64,000 bases of DNA from Saccharopolyspora erythraea NRRL 2338 (GTDB taxonomy: Bacteria; Actinomycetota; Actinomycetes; Mycobacteriales; Pseudonocardiaceae): positions 6,995,584 to 7,059,583 of the forward strand of contig NC_009142.1 of NCBI RefSeq assembly GCF_000062885.1, read 5' to 3'. Shown here in pieces: positions 37,743-48,209 of this stretch. Within the stretch, counting starts at the first letter, position 1, and every line of letters starts with the position of its first letter. The translations under genes were made by a program, and so were the position numbers. The notes beneath the pieces were generated by a model. That model ran no database searches and was not told the origin of the DNA. It saw nothing but the letters and a program-made list of their open reading frames with translations.

Positions 37743-39389
37743 TCACTTCTTCGGGGCCGGGCGGTTGACCTTCACGGTCTCCTGCCCGACCTCGTCGGCG
37801 GCGAGGGCTTCGGCTTCGGGCTCGCTGGGCGCGGCCGACTCACCCGAGGAGGTGGTGAACTGCTTCTTGAACTCCTCGGCGGTGTCGGCGATCGTCTTGG
37901 CGCCGTCGTCGGAGAGCTTCTTGGTCTCCACGATGTCCTTGAGGACGGTGTCGTGGGTGCGCCGCATGTGGGCCAGGAACTCCGACTCGAAGCGCCGCAC
38001 GTCCTCCACCGGCACCGAGTCCAGGTGGCCCTTGGTGCCCAGGAACAGCGACACGACCTCCTCCTCGACCGGCAGCGGCTCGCCCTGGCCCTGCTTGAGG
38101 ACCTCCATCAGGCGGGCACCGCGGTCGAGCTGTGCCTTCGACGTGGCGTCGAGGTCGGAGGCGAAGGCGGAGAACGCCTCCAGCTCGCGGAACTGCGCCA
38201 GGTCGATCTTGAGCGAACCGGTCACCTTGCGGATCGCGTTGATCTGCGCCGAACCACCGACTCGGGACACCGAGATACCGACGTCGATGGCCGGGCGCTG
38301 ACCCGAGTTGAACAGGTCCGACTGCAGGAAGCACTGGCCGTCGGTGATGGAGATGACGTTGGTCGGGATGTAGGCCGACACGTCGTTGGCCTTGGTCTCG
38401 ATGATCGGCAGACCGGTCATCGAACCCGCGCCCATCTCGTCGGAGAGCTTCGCGCAGCGCTCCAGCAGACGGGAGTGCAGGTAGAAGACGTCACCCGGGT
38501 AGGCCTCGCGGCCCGGCGGGCGCCGCAGCAGCAGCGAGATCGCGCGGTAGGCCTCGGCCTGCTTGGTGAGGTCGTCGAAGACGATCAGGACGTGCTTGCC
38601 CTGGTACATCCAGTGCTGGCCGATGGCCGAACCGGCGTAGGGGGCCAGCCACTTCAGACCGGGCGAGTCCGAGGCGGGGGCGGCGACGATGGTGGTGTAC
38701 TCCAGCGCACCGGCCTCTTCCAGGGAGCGCTTCACGCCGGCGATCGTGGAGCCCTTCTGGCCGATCGCGACGTAGATGCAGCGGACCTGCTTCTGCGGGT
38801 CGCCGCTCTCCCAGTTGCCCTTCTGGTTGATGATCGTGTCGACCGCGACCGTGGTCTTGCCGGTCTTGCGGTCACCGATGAGCAGCTGCCGCTGCCCACG
38901 GCCGATCGGCGTCATGGAGTCGATGGCCTTGATGCCGGTCTGCATCGGCTCGGAGACGCCCTGGCGCTGCACGACCGTCGCGGCCTGCAGCTCCAGCGCG
39001 CGGTTCTCCTCGGCCGTGATCTCACCCAGGCCGTCGATGGGCTCACCCAGCGGGTTCACCACGCGACCGAGGAAGTCGTCGCCCACCGGGACCGACAGCA
39101 CCTTGCCGGTCCGGCGGACCTCCTGGCCCTCCTCGATCTTGTCCGACTCACCCAGGATGACCGCGCCGACTTCCTGGGCCTCCAGGTTCATCGCGACGCC
39201 GTAGATGCCGCCGGGGAACTCCAGCAGCTCCTCGGTCATGACCGAAGGCAGGCCCTCGACATGGGCGATGCCGTCACCGGTATCGGTGACGACTCCGACC
39301 TCCTCGCGGCTGACCTCCGGGGAGTAGCTGGAGACGTACTTCTCGATCGCACTGCGGATCTCGTCCGACGAGATCGTCAGCTCCGCCAT
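37743..39389 (-). CDS. atpA: ATP synthase F1 alpha subunit
   Basis: The 548-residue non-catalytic nucleotide-binding subunit. It has the P-loop [13 protein letters not shown] (about residue 170), the family motif [18 protein letters not shown] and the N-terminal [15 protein letters not shown] barrel. A C-terminal extension of about 35 residues ([20 protein letters not shown] and onward) goes beyond the E. coli protein, as in mycobacteria, where it restrains ATP hydrolysis. It lies 68 bp after atpH. Confidence 0.97.
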   Translation of the reverse strand: MAELTISSDEIRSAIEKYVSSYSPEVSREEVGVVTDTGDGIAHVEGLPSVMTEELLEFPGGIYGVAMNLEAQEVGAVILGESDKIEEGQEVRRTGKVLSVPVGDDFLGRVVNPLGEPIDGLGEITAEENRALELQAATVVQRQGVSEPMQTGIKAIDSMTPIGRGQRQLLIGDRKTGKTTVAVDTIINQKGNWESGDPQKQVRCIYVAIGQKGSTIAGVKRSLEEAGALEYTTIVAAPASDSPGLKWLAPYAGSAIGQHWMYQGKHVLIVFDDLTKQAEAYRAISLLLRRPPGREAYPGDVFYLHSRLLERCAKLSDEMGAGSMTGLPIIETKANDVSAYIPTNVISITDGQCFLQSDLFNSGQRPAIDVGISVSRVGGSAQINAIRKVTGSLKIDLAQFRELEAFSAFASDLDATSKAQLDRGARLMEVLKQGQGEPLPVEEEVVSLFLGTKGHLDSVPVEDVRRFESEFLAHMRRTHDTVLKDIVETKKLSDDGAKTIADTAEEFKKQFTTSSGESAAPSEPEAEALAADEVGQETVKVNRPAPKK

Positions 39390-39457
39390 GTCTCGTTCCT
39401 GCTCTCGGTTCGTTCTTGGAAGGGAGTTCGGGTTCGGGCGTGCCGTCTGGGACGGCC

Positions 39458-40285
39458 CTAGTCGGCGAGGTCGCGGCGCAGGGACTGCAGGCGTCCCGCG
39501 ACGCTGCCGTCGATGATCTCGTCACCGACGCGGACCAGCAGCCCGCCGCCGAGATCGGGGTCCACCTCGAGGTGGAGCGCGATCGGGCGGGAGTAGATCC
39601 GCTGCAGCGTGCTTGCCAGCCGCTGCTGCTGCTCCTCGCTGAGCGGGGTCGCGGACCGGACGTGCGCGACGGAACGCTCCCGGCGCTTTGCCGACAGCTC
39701 CGCGAGCTCCTCCAGCCCGTCGCTCACGCGGCCCTGGGGGTGCGTGACGAGCTGGCGGACCAGGCTCTGGGTGACCTCCTCGACCTTGCCCGAGATGAGC
39801 TGGTCGACGACGGTCGCCTTGCCCTCGGCGCTCGTGGTCGGGTCCGACAGCAAGCGCTCCAGGTCGACCTGGCCACCGATGATGCGACCGAGGCGGAACA
39901 GCTCGTCCTCCACCGCATCGAGCCGCCCGGCACGTTCAGCCTGCACCAGCAGGGCGGTGCGGGCCAACCGCTCCAGGCCGCTGATCAGGTCCTTCGCGCT
40001 CGACCAGCGCGACCGGACCGCCTCCACCACGACCGGCAGCGCGCGGCCGCCGAGCCTGTCCGCCAGAAGCCCGCGGGCCAGGTCCTCCCTGGTCCGCGGG
40101 TCCGTCGAGGCGTCGGCGAGCGCTCGCCGCAGAGTGGCCTCCCGGCGCAGCAGCTCGGCCACGCCGAACAGCTCGTCGGCGAGCCCGGTGATCTCCGCGG
40201 CCGCGGCCCCGTCGGTGGCCTGCAGCAGCTGCAGCTCGGTGGCTGCCAGCGCGTCGCGGCTCGCGGCGTTCACGAGGGTGCTCAA
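39458..40285 (-). CDS. atpH: ATP synthase F1 delta subunit (long actinobacterial form)
   Basis: A 275-residue delta subunit joining the peripheral stalk to F1. It is about 95 residues longer than the E. coli protein, like other actinobacterial delta subunits. The C-terminal half carries [20 protein letters not shown] and [20 protein letters not shown], the conserved delta signature. It starts 20 bp after atpF. Confidence 0.95.
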
Positions 40286-40305
40286 CTCTCAGCGCCTTTC
40301 ACTCA

Positions 40306-40860
40306 TCAGGCCTTGGACGCCGGAGCCGAAGCGGCCTCCAGCTCGTCGAGGAACCGGTCGACGGTCCCGCGACGACGGGCCTCGTCCTCCAGGGACTCCC
40401 CGACCACGCGGCCGGCCAGGTCGACGGCCTGCCGGCCGAGGTCGGCCCGCAGCTCGGCGACGATCTGGGCCCGCTGCGCGGCCAGCGCGGACTGGCCGGC
40501 GGACACGATCCGCTCGGACTCGGCCTGCGCCTGGGCCCGCATCTCCTCCACGATCTGCTGCCCCTCGGCGCGGGCGTCGTCGCGGATCCGGGCCGCCTCC
40601 GCCCTGGCCTCGGCGAGCTGGGACCTGTACTGCTCCAGCGTCCGCTGGGCCTCGGCCTGCGCGGCCTCGGCCTTCTCGATGCCGCCCTCGATCCGCTTGC
40701 TGCGCTCCTCGTAGACCTTCTCGAAGCGCGGGACCGCGTACTTCCAGAGCACGAACAGCAGGAGCAGGAAGGCGACAAGGCCGACCACGATCTCCACCGG
40801 CTCCGGGATGATGGGGTTGTGCCCACCTTCCGCAGCCAGCAAAATCTGCGTCTTCACCAC
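40306..40860 (-). CDS. atpF: ATP synthase Fo b subunit
   Basis: The peripheral stalk subunit, about 184 residues. One N-terminal membrane helix ([20 protein letters not shown]) is followed by a long charged coiled coil rich in Ala, Glu and Arg (residues 45-165). GTG at 40860 is chosen because GGGAG lies five bases before it; the next codon is also GTG. An earlier TTG at 40872 is less likely. It dimerises and binds delta. Confidence 0.93.
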   Translation of the reverse strand: MVKTQILLAAEGGHNPIIPEPVEIVVGLVAFLLLLFVLWKYAVPRFEKVYEERSKRIEGGIEKAEAAQAEAQRTLEQYRSQLAEARAEAARIRDDARAEGQQIVEEMRAQAQAESERIVSAGQSALAAQRAQIVAELRADLGRQAVDLAGRVVGESLEDEARRRGTVDRFLDELEAASAPASKA

Positions 40861-40888
40861 AACGTCTCCCAACGCGTAGAGCCGTTAA

Positions 40889-41161
40889 TCAGGCAGCGCC
40901 GCCGGCCGAAGCGATGAAGTAGACGACCAGACCGATCAGCGCCAGCACCTCGACGAGGACGAAGGAGATCCAGGCGATGCCCTGGAGCTGGCCCTGGGCC
41001 TCCGGCTGGCGGGCGGTGCCGTTGATGACGGCGGCCCAGATCAGACCGACACCGATGCCCGGGCCGATGGCGCCGAGGCCGTAGCCGATCGCGGCCAGAC
41101 CCGGGTTGATGTTCACGGCGGCTTCGGCGGCCTGGGCGAGAACGATGTTGCTCACTTTCAC
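40889..41161 (-). CDS. atpE: ATP synthase Fo c subunit
   Basis: The proteolipid of the rotor ring, 88-90 residues with two helices. The first helix has the Gly-rich [20 protein letters not shown], the polar loop RQPEAQGQL, and the second helix carries the proton-binding Glu in [13 protein letters not shown]. Translation could start at GTG 41161 or, with better ribosome-site spacing (AAAGG, eight bases), at GTG 41155. The bedaquiline-site residues are not identical to mycobacteria. Confidence 0.95.
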   Translation of the reverse strand: MKVSNIVLAQAAEAAVNINPGLAAIGYGLGAIGPGIGVGLIWAAVINGTARQPEAQGQLQGIAWISFVLVEVLALIGLVVYFIASAGGAA

Positions 41162-41213
41162 TACCTTTCAACTCGGTCCGCTTGAGGGCGCGGATCGGAG
41201 GTCTTGGTCGGAC

Positions 41214-41993
41214 TCAGTGCTCCTGCGCCATCGCCGCGCCGATGAAGTTGGCGACGAGCAGCGCGAAGATGTATGCCTGGAGCACCTGGATCAAGGCCTC
41301 GACAAACGTCAAGGCAATGGCGAAGGCGAAGGCGACGACGGACACCGGCTTCAGCGCCGCGCTCGCCTCCATGAGCAGGAACTGACCGCCGATGGTGAAC
41401 ACCAGCAGGATGAGGTGTCCGGCGAACATCGCGGCGAACACTCGGATCGCCAGCGCGACGGGCTGGGCGATGAACTTCTGGAAGAACTCGATCGGCGAGA
41501 GCAGGATGTAGATCGGCTTGGGCACCCCGGGCGGGAACATGACGTGCTTGAGGTAGCCGAGGAAGCCGTGCCGCTTGAAGCCGACGGCGTGGATCACCAG
41601 GTAGGCCACGATGAACAGGGCGATCGGGAAGCCGATGCGCGACATCGTGGGGAATTGGATCAGCGGGATGATCCCGTAGATGTTGTTGACCAGGATGAAG
41701 GTGAACAACGCGAAGATCAGCGGGACGAACGGACGGAAGTCCTTCGCGCCGATCTGCTGCCTGGCGATGCTGTTGCGGCTGAAGTCGTAGATCGACTCGG
41801 CCACGAACTGGCCCTTGCCCGGCACCAGCTTGAGGTTGCGGGTCGCGATCACGAAGTACGCGCCGACGATCAGTGCCGACAGCACGACCAGCACCATCGG
41901 TTTGGTGACCCCGCCGAAGATCGGCGGCAGAACGAAACTATCGGCCCCTGGCGGTACGAACGTTCCGCCCTCGGCCAGCACCAGCGCGCCCAA
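41214..41993 (-). CDS. atpB: ATP synthase Fo a subunit
   Basis: A 259-residue proton channel subunit with five to six helices. The essential Arg lies in FIAQPVALAIRVFAAMFAGH, and the last helices contain FVEALIQVLQAYIFALLVAN, typical of subunit a. TTG at 41993 is taken as start because AAGGAG lies five bases upstream and no ATG or GTG fits. The 245 bp upstream to atpI hold the likely operon promoter. Confidence 0.95.
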   Translation of the reverse strand: MGALVLAEGGTFVPPGADSFVLPPIFGGVTKPMVLVVLSALIVGAYFVIATRNLKLVPGKGQFVAESIYDFSRNSIARQQIGAKDFRPFVPLIFALFTFILVNNIYGIIPLIQFPTMSRIGFPIALFIVAYLVIHAVGFKRHGFLGYLKHVMFPPGVPKPIYILLSPIEFFQKFIAQPVALAIRVFAAMFAGHLILLVFTIGGQFLLMEASAALKPVSVVAFAFAIALTFVEALIQVLQAYIFALLVANFIGAAMAQEH

Positions 41994-42238
41994 CTGGGCT
42001 CCTTCCGGTTCTCCCGGTCGACTTTCACACCGCCGGGGGAATCGTCACGATTTGCACTTAACGTACCTGATAGGTGTTCCGGCACGTCGGGGGCCCCACC
42101 CCGTGCGCGAACGGGCGCCCCTTGGCACCCGATCGGCCGCTTTCGCGAGGAAAGGCGGCGGCCCACCGGACAATACCAAGCGGTAACTTCGGCTCCCGCG
42201 GACCGCCCTCCCAGCGGAGCGGAAGCCCTCCCACGACC
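41994..42238. other. intergenic region before atpB, probable atp promoter
   Basis: The 245 bp between atpI and atpB have a relatively AT-rich patch near 42045-42070. I cannot name a clear -35/-10 pair. The spacing contrasts with the tight packing of atpBEFHAG, so a promoter for the structural genes is likely here. Confidence 0.45.
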
Positions 42239-42700
42239 TCAGTCGCTGGGCACGATCGTGGGGATCTTGGTCCTCTTGAACGCGACGACCTCGGCACCGG
42301 CCCACACCATGATGGTGGCCAGCATCGTGAACGCCAACGACTCGCGGTGGATCCCTTCGACCCACCCGAGCAACGTCATCACCACCAGCAACACGACCAT
42401 CTTGCCGATGTAGCCGCCGAGCGCCGCCACCATCACGAACATCGGGTTCATGCCACCGGTGGTGCGCATGAGCCAGATGGTGAGCACCGACGATCCGAAG
42501 GCCACCACGCCCCCGATCAGCGCGCTGACCAGGCCGGAGACCCCGAACAGCACGGTCGCCACGATCGCGCCGAGGACGGCGGTGACCGCGCCGGGCACCA
42601 GTGCGGTGCGCAGCATGGCCGCGGCGAGCCTGCGCACCGAGTCCCCGTGCGGGTCGGTGGACGCCTTCTCGGCGGTGTCGGTCTGCTGTGCTGGGTCCAT
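42239..42700 (-). CDS. atpI: AtpI-like membrane protein (ATP synthase protein I)
   Basis: A 153-residue protein with four membrane helices (starting around residues 37, 58, 87 and 117) and a charged N-terminus. Position between wecA and atpB and the helix pattern match the actinobacterial AtpI homologue (for example Rv1303), proposed to assist c-ring assembly or magnesium handling. Its start ATG overlaps the wecA stop by one base (TGATG), so it is coupled to that gene more closely than to atpB. Confidence 0.85.
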   Translation of the reverse strand: MDPAQQTDTAEKASTDPHGDSVRRLAAAMLRTALVPGAVTAVLGAIVATVLFGVSGLVSALIGGVVAFGSSVLTIWLMRTTGGMNPMFVMVAALGGYIGKMVVLLVVMTLLGWVEGIHRESLAFTMLATIMVWAGAEVVAFKRTKIPTIVPSD

Positions 42701-43884
42701 CAGCTCTCTCGCTGGCTCTCTCGCTCGGCGGCTCGGGCCCGCATCCGCGGGACCACCGAGATGATAGCCGCCACCAGAACCCCCAGGCCGACGACCCAGG
42801 CCACGACCACCGCGTTGAACAGCGTCAACGACACCGCGCCGAAGGCGATCACGCTCGCCCACAGGTAGATGAGCAGCACCGCGCGCCGCTGCGAGTGCCC
42901 GATCTCCAGCAGGCGGTGGTGCAGGTGCATCTTGTCGGCGTGGAACGGGCTCTTGCCCGCCCTGGTGCGCCGGACGACGGCCAGGCTGAGGTCCAGCAGC
43001 GGCACGAACAGCACCGCCGCGACGACCAGCAGCGGCGACAGCAGCGCGATGGTGTCCTTGAGCTCGGCGGTGTTGATGTCGAGCTTGCCCGAAGCGGTGG
43101 TGCTGGCGGTGGCCAGCATCAGGCCGATGAGCATCGAGCCGGAGTCGCCCATGAAGATCTTGGCGGGCTGGAAGTTGAAGGGCAGGAAGCCCAGGCAGGC
43201 GCCGGCGATGGTGGCCGCGATCAGCGCGGGCGGGTAGGCGGTGACGTCGCCGCCGTGCTTGGCCAGCAGCCCCAGGCAGAAGACGCTGGTGGCGCTGGCC
43301 GCGATGAGCCCGATGCCGGAGGCCAGGCCGTCGAGCCCGTCGACGAAGTTCATCGCGTTGACCATGGCCACGATGAGCAGCACGGTGAGCAGCTGGCCCT
43401 GGTTGCTGCCCAGCACCACGATCTGGCCGAGCTGGTCCTCGCCGCCGCCCCAGGGCACGCCGATCATGTACCACTGCACGCCCGAGAGCACGAGGATGCC
43501 CGCGGCGGTGACCTGCCCGGCCAGCTTGGTCAGCGAGTCCAGCTCGAAGCGGTCGTCGAGGGCGCCGACCAGCACGATCAGCCCGCCCGCGACGATCACC
43601 GCGACCGCGTCCTTGGAGTAGTCGAAACCCCTCGACAGCGCAGGCAGGTTGTCGGCCAGGAACATCGCGGCGAGCACGCCGCCGTACATCGCCACGCCGC
43701 CCATCCGCGGGATCGGCTTGACGTGCACGTCGCGCTTGCGCGGGTAGGCGACCGCGCCGACCCTCATCGCCAGCAGCCGGACGAGTCCTGTGAGCAGGAA
43801 CGTCACCGCCGCCGCGGTGAGCAGGACGAGCAGGTACTCACGGGCCGGCAGTCCGGCGGGTGCCCATGCGGGTGCGTTGTCCAT
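42700..43884 (-). CDS. wecA: undecaprenyl/decaprenyl-phosphate GlcNAc-1-phosphate transferase WecA
   Basis: A 394-residue polytopic enzyme attaching GlcNAc-1-phosphate to polyprenyl phosphate, the start of arabinogalactan linker or other cell-wall glycan synthesis. Catalytic motifs are GALDDRFELD (DDxx), NFVDGLDGLASG, FMGDSGSMLIG and the HLHHRLL loop, all typical of the MraY/WecA superfamily; the HxHH form points to WecA. About 11 helices are expected. It precedes atpI as in M. tuberculosis (Rv1302). Confidence 0.93.
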   Translation of the reverse strand: MDNAPAWAPAGLPAREYLLVLLTAAAVTFLLTGLVRLLAMRVGAVAYPRKRDVHVKPIPRMGGVAMYGGVLAAMFLADNLPALSRGFDYSKDAVAVIVAGGLIVLVGALDDRFELDSLTKLAGQVTAAGILVLSGVQWYMIGVPWGGGEDQLGQIVVLGSNQGQLLTVLLIVAMVNAMNFVDGLDGLASGIGLIAASATSVFCLGLLAKHGGDVTAYPPALIAATIAGACLGFLPFNFQPAKIFMGDSGSMLIGLMLATASTTASGKLDINTAELKDTIALLSPLLVVAAVLFVPLLDLSLAVVRRTRAGKSPFHADKMHLHHRLLEIGHSQRRAVLLIYLWASVIAFGAVSLTLFNAVVVAWVVGLGVLVAAIISVVPRMRARAAERESQRES

Positions 43885-44158
43885 ACCGGCGGATCACCCT
43901 CGCGGATCAGTGGCCCGTGGAAGTTCGACGTTCTGCCCCCAGAACGACCTGTTCAAGCCTGACGCTCCTCATCACTGCTCACGTTGCGCATCCTGGCACT
44001 AACGCTATCGGCCAACCGCGGCAGCGTTCCCACCGGTCCGCAGCAGCGAAGATCGTTTCCGCCGTTGCCCGCGGACCGCCGCGGCACCCGCATCACACCC
44101 GTCCGGGTGTCACCCGTTCAGGTTCAGCCGCGCTCCGCCGACCGGCCGGGCCGCCGCG

Positions 44159-44809
44159 TCAGCGCAGCGACTCGGCGTCGACGCCGAGCACGTCGGCCAG
44201 GTCGTCCAAGCCCACCGCGCCCTCGCGCAGCACCCTCGGCTGCGCCTGCGTGAGGTCGACGATCGTCGAGGCGACCGGCTCGCCGGAGGGACCGCCGTCC
44301 AGGTAGACCGAGACGGAGTCGCCGAGCTGCTCGCGCGCCTCGGTCGCGGTCGAGGCCGGCGGATGCCCGGTGCGGTTGGCGCTGGACACCGCCATCGGAC
44401 CGACCTCGCGCAGCAGGTCGAGCGCGACGGGGTGCAGCGGCATCCGCAGGTTGACGGTGCCGCGGGTGTTGCCGAGGTCCCAGGACAGCGACGGCGCCTG
44501 CGGCAGCACGATCGACAGCCCGCCCGGCCAGAACGCCTCGATCAGCGCGCGGGCCTGCTGCGGCACGGACATCACCAGCCCATCCACAGTGGACCACGAG
44601 CCGACCAGCACCGGGACCGGCATGTCCGGCCCGCGGCCCTTCGCCGCCAGCAGCGAGGCCACGGCGTTGGAGTCGAAGGCGTCCGCGCCGATCCCGTAGA
44701 CGGTGTCGGTGGGCAACACGACCAGGCCGCCCGCGCGAACCGCGTTCGCGGCGGCGGCGAGCCCGGATTCCCGGCTGTCCGGGCGACTGCAGTCATAGAC
44801 GGTGCTCAC
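44159..44809 (-). CDS. tsaC: threonylcarbamoyl-AMP synthase (Sua5/YwlC/TsaC)
   Basis: A 216-residue enzyme making threonylcarbamoyl-AMP from Thr, bicarbonate and ATP for the t6A37 modification of ANN-decoding tRNAs. Motifs are VLPTDTVYGIGADAF near residue 31, LPQAPSLSWDLG and PMAVSSANRTGHPPA. GTG at 44809 has AGGA seven bases upstream; a longer frame upstream is spurious. It stands between prmC and wecA as in mycobacteria, although an extra hydrolase gene now separates it from prmC. Confidence 0.94.
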   Translation of the reverse strand: MSTVYDCSRPDSRESGLAAAANAVRAGGLVVLPTDTVYGIGADAFDSNAVASLLAAKGRGPDMPVPVLVGSWSTVDGLVMSVPQQARALIEAFWPGGLSIVLPQAPSLSWDLGNTRGTVNLRMPLHPVALDLLREVGPMAVSSANRTGHPPASTATEAREQLGDSVSVYLDGGPSGEPVASTIVDLTQAQPRVLREGAVGLDDLADVLGVDAESLR

Positions 44810-45092
44810 CCCACGATCCTGGCACGCGCAACCGCGGCGCCCGCATGTGGTGCGGGGGAGAATCGATCGCGCACGCCGGTAACGACGAGAACCCCGGACA
44901 AGATCGCAAAGGTGTGCCGTGCCGACCGGGCGAGGACCTGCCCGTACCGGCGGCTCGGGCATCACCGCTTCCGGGGCGACAACGCCGACGCCGTCCGGAA
45001 CGTCTGACATCCCGGGCGCGCCGGTCCGCAGCACCGCCACCGCCCGCGAGACACGCCGCCCGCACTAGACCGAGCCAGCCGAGGAGCGAATC

Positions 45093-45962
45093 ATGACCGC
45101 CCTGCCGCAGGGTGTCGAGACCGATCACATCGAGTTCCCCGCGGGGAAGATCCGATTCCACCGGGCGGGCGGCTCCGGCCCCGCGATCGTCCTGCTGCAC
45201 GGCGGGGGCGTGGACAACGGCATGCTGAGCTGGCGGCACACCGTCCCGGTGCTCGCCGTCGACCACACCGTGTTCGTACCGGACCTGCCCGGCCAGGGCG
45301 GCAGCCGCCCGTGGCATGGGCGCGCCGACCAGCGTACCTGCGAGGAGGCGCTGCGCTGGCTGCTCGACGCGTGGCGGGTCCCCGACGCGACGGTGGTGGG
45401 GATGTCGATGGGCGGCAGCATCGCGACCGGCTTCGCGCTGCGCCACCCGCAGCGGGTGCGCGGTCTGGTGCTGGCCGCCCCGACGGGCATGCAGGCGCGG
45501 CTGGACCGGCACCTGCTCACCTACCTGCTGGTCAAGCTGCGCTTCCCGGGGATGCTGTGGGCCAGGGCGATGGGCATGAGCAGCGCGCTGACCAGGTGGG
45601 TCATGACCCGCAGCACTTTCACGGGGAGTCAGCCGGCCGCGGACCTGGAGTCGATCCTGGACGAGGTGCGGGCGGAGGTGCGCAGCAGGGGCACGGTGTT
45701 CTCCGACTGGCAGCACGGTGCGATCGACCGGCGCTCGATGCGGATCAACCACCTGCCGCACCTGGACCGCATCCGCTGCCCCACCATGGTCATCCACGGC
45801 GAGAAGGACGGGATCGTGCCGATGCCGGCGTCGCAGGAGGCCGCCAGGGCCATCCCGGGCGCGATGTTCCGGTGGATCGCCGACGCCGGGCACTGGCCGA
45901 GCCGCGAGAAGCCCAACGAGTTCAACGCGCTGTTGCGGGAGTTCGTCAACGCCCACCCGTAG
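45093..45962 (+). CDS. alpha/beta hydrolase
   Basis: A 289-residue alpha/beta-fold hydrolase. It has IVLLHGGGVDNG (oxyanion hole), DLPGQGGSRPW, the nucleophile elbow VVGMSMGGSIA, the acid in HGEKDGIVP and the His in ADAGHWPSREKP. ATG at 45093 follows GAGGAG with good spacing. Its opposite orientation and position between tsaC and prmC break an otherwise conserved gene order, so it is probably an insertion in this lineage. Substrate unknown. Confidence 0.9.
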   Translation: MTALPQGVETDHIEFPAGKIRFHRAGGSGPAIVLLHGGGVDNGMLSWRHTVPVLAVDHTVFVPDLPGQGGSRPWHGRADQRTCEEALRWLLDAWRVPDATVVGMSMGGSIATGFALRHPQRVRGLVLAAPTGMQARLDRHLLTYLLVKLRFPGMLWARAMGMSSALTRWVMTRSTFTGSQPAADLESILDEVRAEVRSRGTVFSDWQHGAIDRRSMRINHLPHLDRIRCPTMVIHGEKDGIVPMPASQEAARAIPGAMFRWIADAGHWPSREKPNEFNALLREFVNAHP

Positions 45963-46101
45963 TCGGTCGTCCTATGTGGACATGACACGGTGGACTGCCG
46001 CGCCGGGCGACCCGGCGCGGCGGCGACACGTCAGAAAAGCCGGAGGACGCCTGAGGTTCCGCCACCCACACCGCCACGCAAGGTGAGTTCGAAGACAGGC
46101 A

Positions 46102-46977
46102 CTAGGACTGCGGCTGCGCCCGCCGCGCGGTGGCGAACCGGGGCCTGCCCGCGAGGTCGGTGTGGTCCTCGACGTCGGTGAGCACGCGCCGCGCCGACAG
46201 CAGCGCGGGCACCGAGCCGCCGTGGGTGTCGTCGTGCTCGATGGCCACCCCGCCACCCGGCCGCAGCAGGCGGGCCGCGCAGCCGACGACGTGGCGGACG
46301 ACGTCCAGGCCGTCGCGGCCGCCGAAGACGGCCTCGTGCGGGTCGTGGTCGCGGACCTCCGGCGGCACCGGGGTGCCTTCCGGCACGTACGGCGGGTTGC
46401 ACAGGACCAGGTCGACCGTGCCGTCGAGATCCATCAGCAGCGTCGGGTCGGTCACGTCCCCGGCGTAGAGCCGGATCGGCGTGTCACCGGCCGCGACCTG
46501 CTGGTCGGCGTTGCGCCGCACCCAGGACAGCGCGGCGGGCCCGACCTCGACCGCGTAGACCGCGGCATCCGGACGGGCGTGGGCCACCGCGAGCGCGAGC
46601 GCGCCGGACCCGCTGCACAGGTCGACCACCGTCGGGGACTCCACGCCCTCCAGCAGGGCCAGCCCCCAGGCGAGCAGCAGCTCGGTCTCCGGGCGCGGGA
46701 CGAACACCCCCGGGCCCACGTTGAGCGTGACGCCACCCAGGTGCGCCGTGCCCGTCAGGTGCTGGAGCGGGACGCGCTTGGCGCGCCGGCGCACCAGTTC
46801 CTCCAGCTCGCGCACCACCGGCGGGTCCACCAGCGGCACCATCATCAGCTTCGTCCGCTCGACGCCGAGCAAGTGCGCGGCCAGCAGTTCGGCGTCGGTA
46901 CGCGGGCTCGCCACACCAGCGGCGGCGAGCACGCGCTCCGCTTCGAGGATGGCCAGGCGCAGGGGCTGTCGGGTCAC
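46102..46977 (-). CDS. prmC: release factor glutamine methyltransferase PrmC (HemK)
   Basis: Methylates the Gln of the GGQ motif of peptide release factors, here presumably RF1 encoded directly upstream. The SAM-binding motif is VVDLCSGSGALALAVA, and the catalytic motif NPPY appears in LVLCNPPYVPEGTP. The N-terminal helical domain (LRLAILEAERVLAAAGV) recognises the release factor. GTG at 46977 is preferred; GTG at 46998 would add seven residues. About 291 residues; it lies 61 bp downstream of prfA. Confidence 0.93.
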   Translation of the reverse strand: MTRQPLRLAILEAERVLAAAGVASPRTDAELLAAHLLGVERTKLMMVPLVDPPVVRELEELVRRRAKRVPLQHLTGTAHLGGVTLNVGPGVFVPRPETELLLAWGLALLEGVESPTVVDLCSGSGALALAVAHARPDAAVYAVEVGPAALSWVRRNADQQVAAGDTPIRLYAGDVTDPTLLMDLDGTVDLVLCNPPYVPEGTPVPPEVRDHDPHEAVFGGRDGLDVVRHVVGCAARLLRPGGGVAIEHDDTHGGSVPALLSARRVLTDVEDHTDLAGRPRFATARRAQPQS

Positions 46978-47038
46978 GTCAGCAAGCTTAAGGCGCACGC
47001 GGCCGGAATCCGCTGAAGCGAGCGCACTGCGAGCCCGA

Positions 47039-48112
47039 TCACTCGGCGGTGGCCAGCCGCTCCTGGCGGTCGGCCGCCACGAGCGCGCCGAGCACGCCGT
47101 CCAGGTCGCCGTCGAGGACCTGGTCGAGGTTGTAGGCCTTGTAGTTCACCCGGTGGTCGGAGATCCGGTTCTCGGGGAAGTTGTAGGTGCGGATGCGCTC
47201 GGAGCGGTCCACCGTGCGCACCTGGCTGCGGCGCGTCTCGGACGCCTCGCGCTCGGCCTCCTCCTCGGCCAGCGCCTGCAGGCGGGCGCGCAGCACCTGG
47301 ATCGCGCGGATCTTGTTCTGCAGCTGCGACTTCTCGTTCTGGCAGGACACCACGATGCCGGTCGGAAGGTGGGTGATGCGCACCGCCGAGTCGGTGGTGT
47401 TCACGCTCTGCCCGCCGGGCCCGGACGAGCGGTAGACGTCGATGCGCAGGTCCTTCTCGTCGACCTCGACCTCGACCTCCTCCGGCTCCGGGTAGACCAG
47501 GACACCGGCGGCCGAGGTGTGCACGCGGCCCTGCGACTCGGTGACCGGCACCCGCTGGACGCGGTGCACGCCGCCCTCGAACTTCAGCTTCGACCAGACG
47601 CCGTCGGGACCGGTGTCGCCTGCCTTGGTCTTGACCGCCACCGTCGCGTCCTTGTAGCCGCCGAGGTCGGACTCGGTGGCGTCCAGGATCTCGGTGCGCC
47701 AGCCCTGCCGCTCGGCGAAGCGCAGGTACATCCGCAGCAGGTCGCCCGCGAACAGCGCGGACTCCTCGCCGCCCTCGCCGGACTTGACCTCCAGCAGCAC
47801 GTCGGAGGCGTCGTGCGGGTCGCGCGGCAGCAGCAGCTCGGTGAGCTTGGCCTCCAGCGCGGGCACCGACTCGGCCAGCGACTCGGCCTCCTCGGCGAAG
47901 GCCGGGTCCTCGTCGGCCAGCTCACGGGCGGTGGCCAGGTCCGAGCGGGCCTGGTCGAGCTCCTTGGAGCAGCGCACGACCGGGGTCAGCTCGGCGTAGC
48001 GGCGCCCCAGCTTGCGGGCACCCGCCTGGTCGGCGTGCACCTCGGGATCGGCCAGCCGCCGCTCCAACTCCGCGTACTCGGCGAGCAGACCATCGAGCTT
48101 GGACGTCTCCAC
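47039..48112 (-). CDS. prfA: peptide chain release factor 1
   Basis: A 357-residue RF1 that reads UAA and UAG. The recognition motif is in [14 protein letters not shown], consistent with the PxT tripeptide of RF1, and the peptidyl-transfer motif is [15 protein letters not shown], whose Gln is the PrmC target. GTG at 48112 has AGAGGG six bases upstream. It lies about 100 bp after rpmE, with a hairpin between. Confidence 0.96.
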   Translation of the reverse strand: METSKLDGLLAEYAELERRLADPEVHADQAGARKLGRRYAELTPVVRCSKELDQARSDLATARELADEDPAFAEEAESLAESVPALEAKLTELLLPRDPHDASDVLLEVKSGEGGEESALFAGDLLRMYLRFAERQGWRTEILDATESDLGGYKDATVAVKTKAGDTGPDGVWSKLKFEGGVHRVQRVPVTESQGRVHTSAAGVLVYPEPEEVEVEVDEKDLRIDVYRSSGPGGQSVNTTDSAVRITHLPTGIVVSCQNEKSQLQNKIRAIQVLRARLQALAEEEAEREASETRRSQVRTVDRSERIRTYNFPENRISDHRVNYKAYNLDQVLDGDLDGVLGALVAADRQERLATAE

Positions 48113-48160
48113 TGGCGACCCTCTTCACTGGTGCGAACGACCGGACGGCACTGCGAACAC

Positions 48161-48201
48161 GACGCGGCGCCCGCCCCGCGCAACGCGGTGACGGGCGCCG
48201 T
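48161..48201 (-). terminator. hairpin after rpmE
   Basis: GGCGCCCG and CCGCG on one arm (48184-48200) pair with CGCGG and CGGGCGCC on the other (48164-48180), with a small internal loop. It starts nine bases after the rpmE stop. Without a T-run it may be a weak terminator or a processing site between rpmE and prfA. Confidence 0.5.
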
Positions 48202-48209
48202 CGGCTCGG

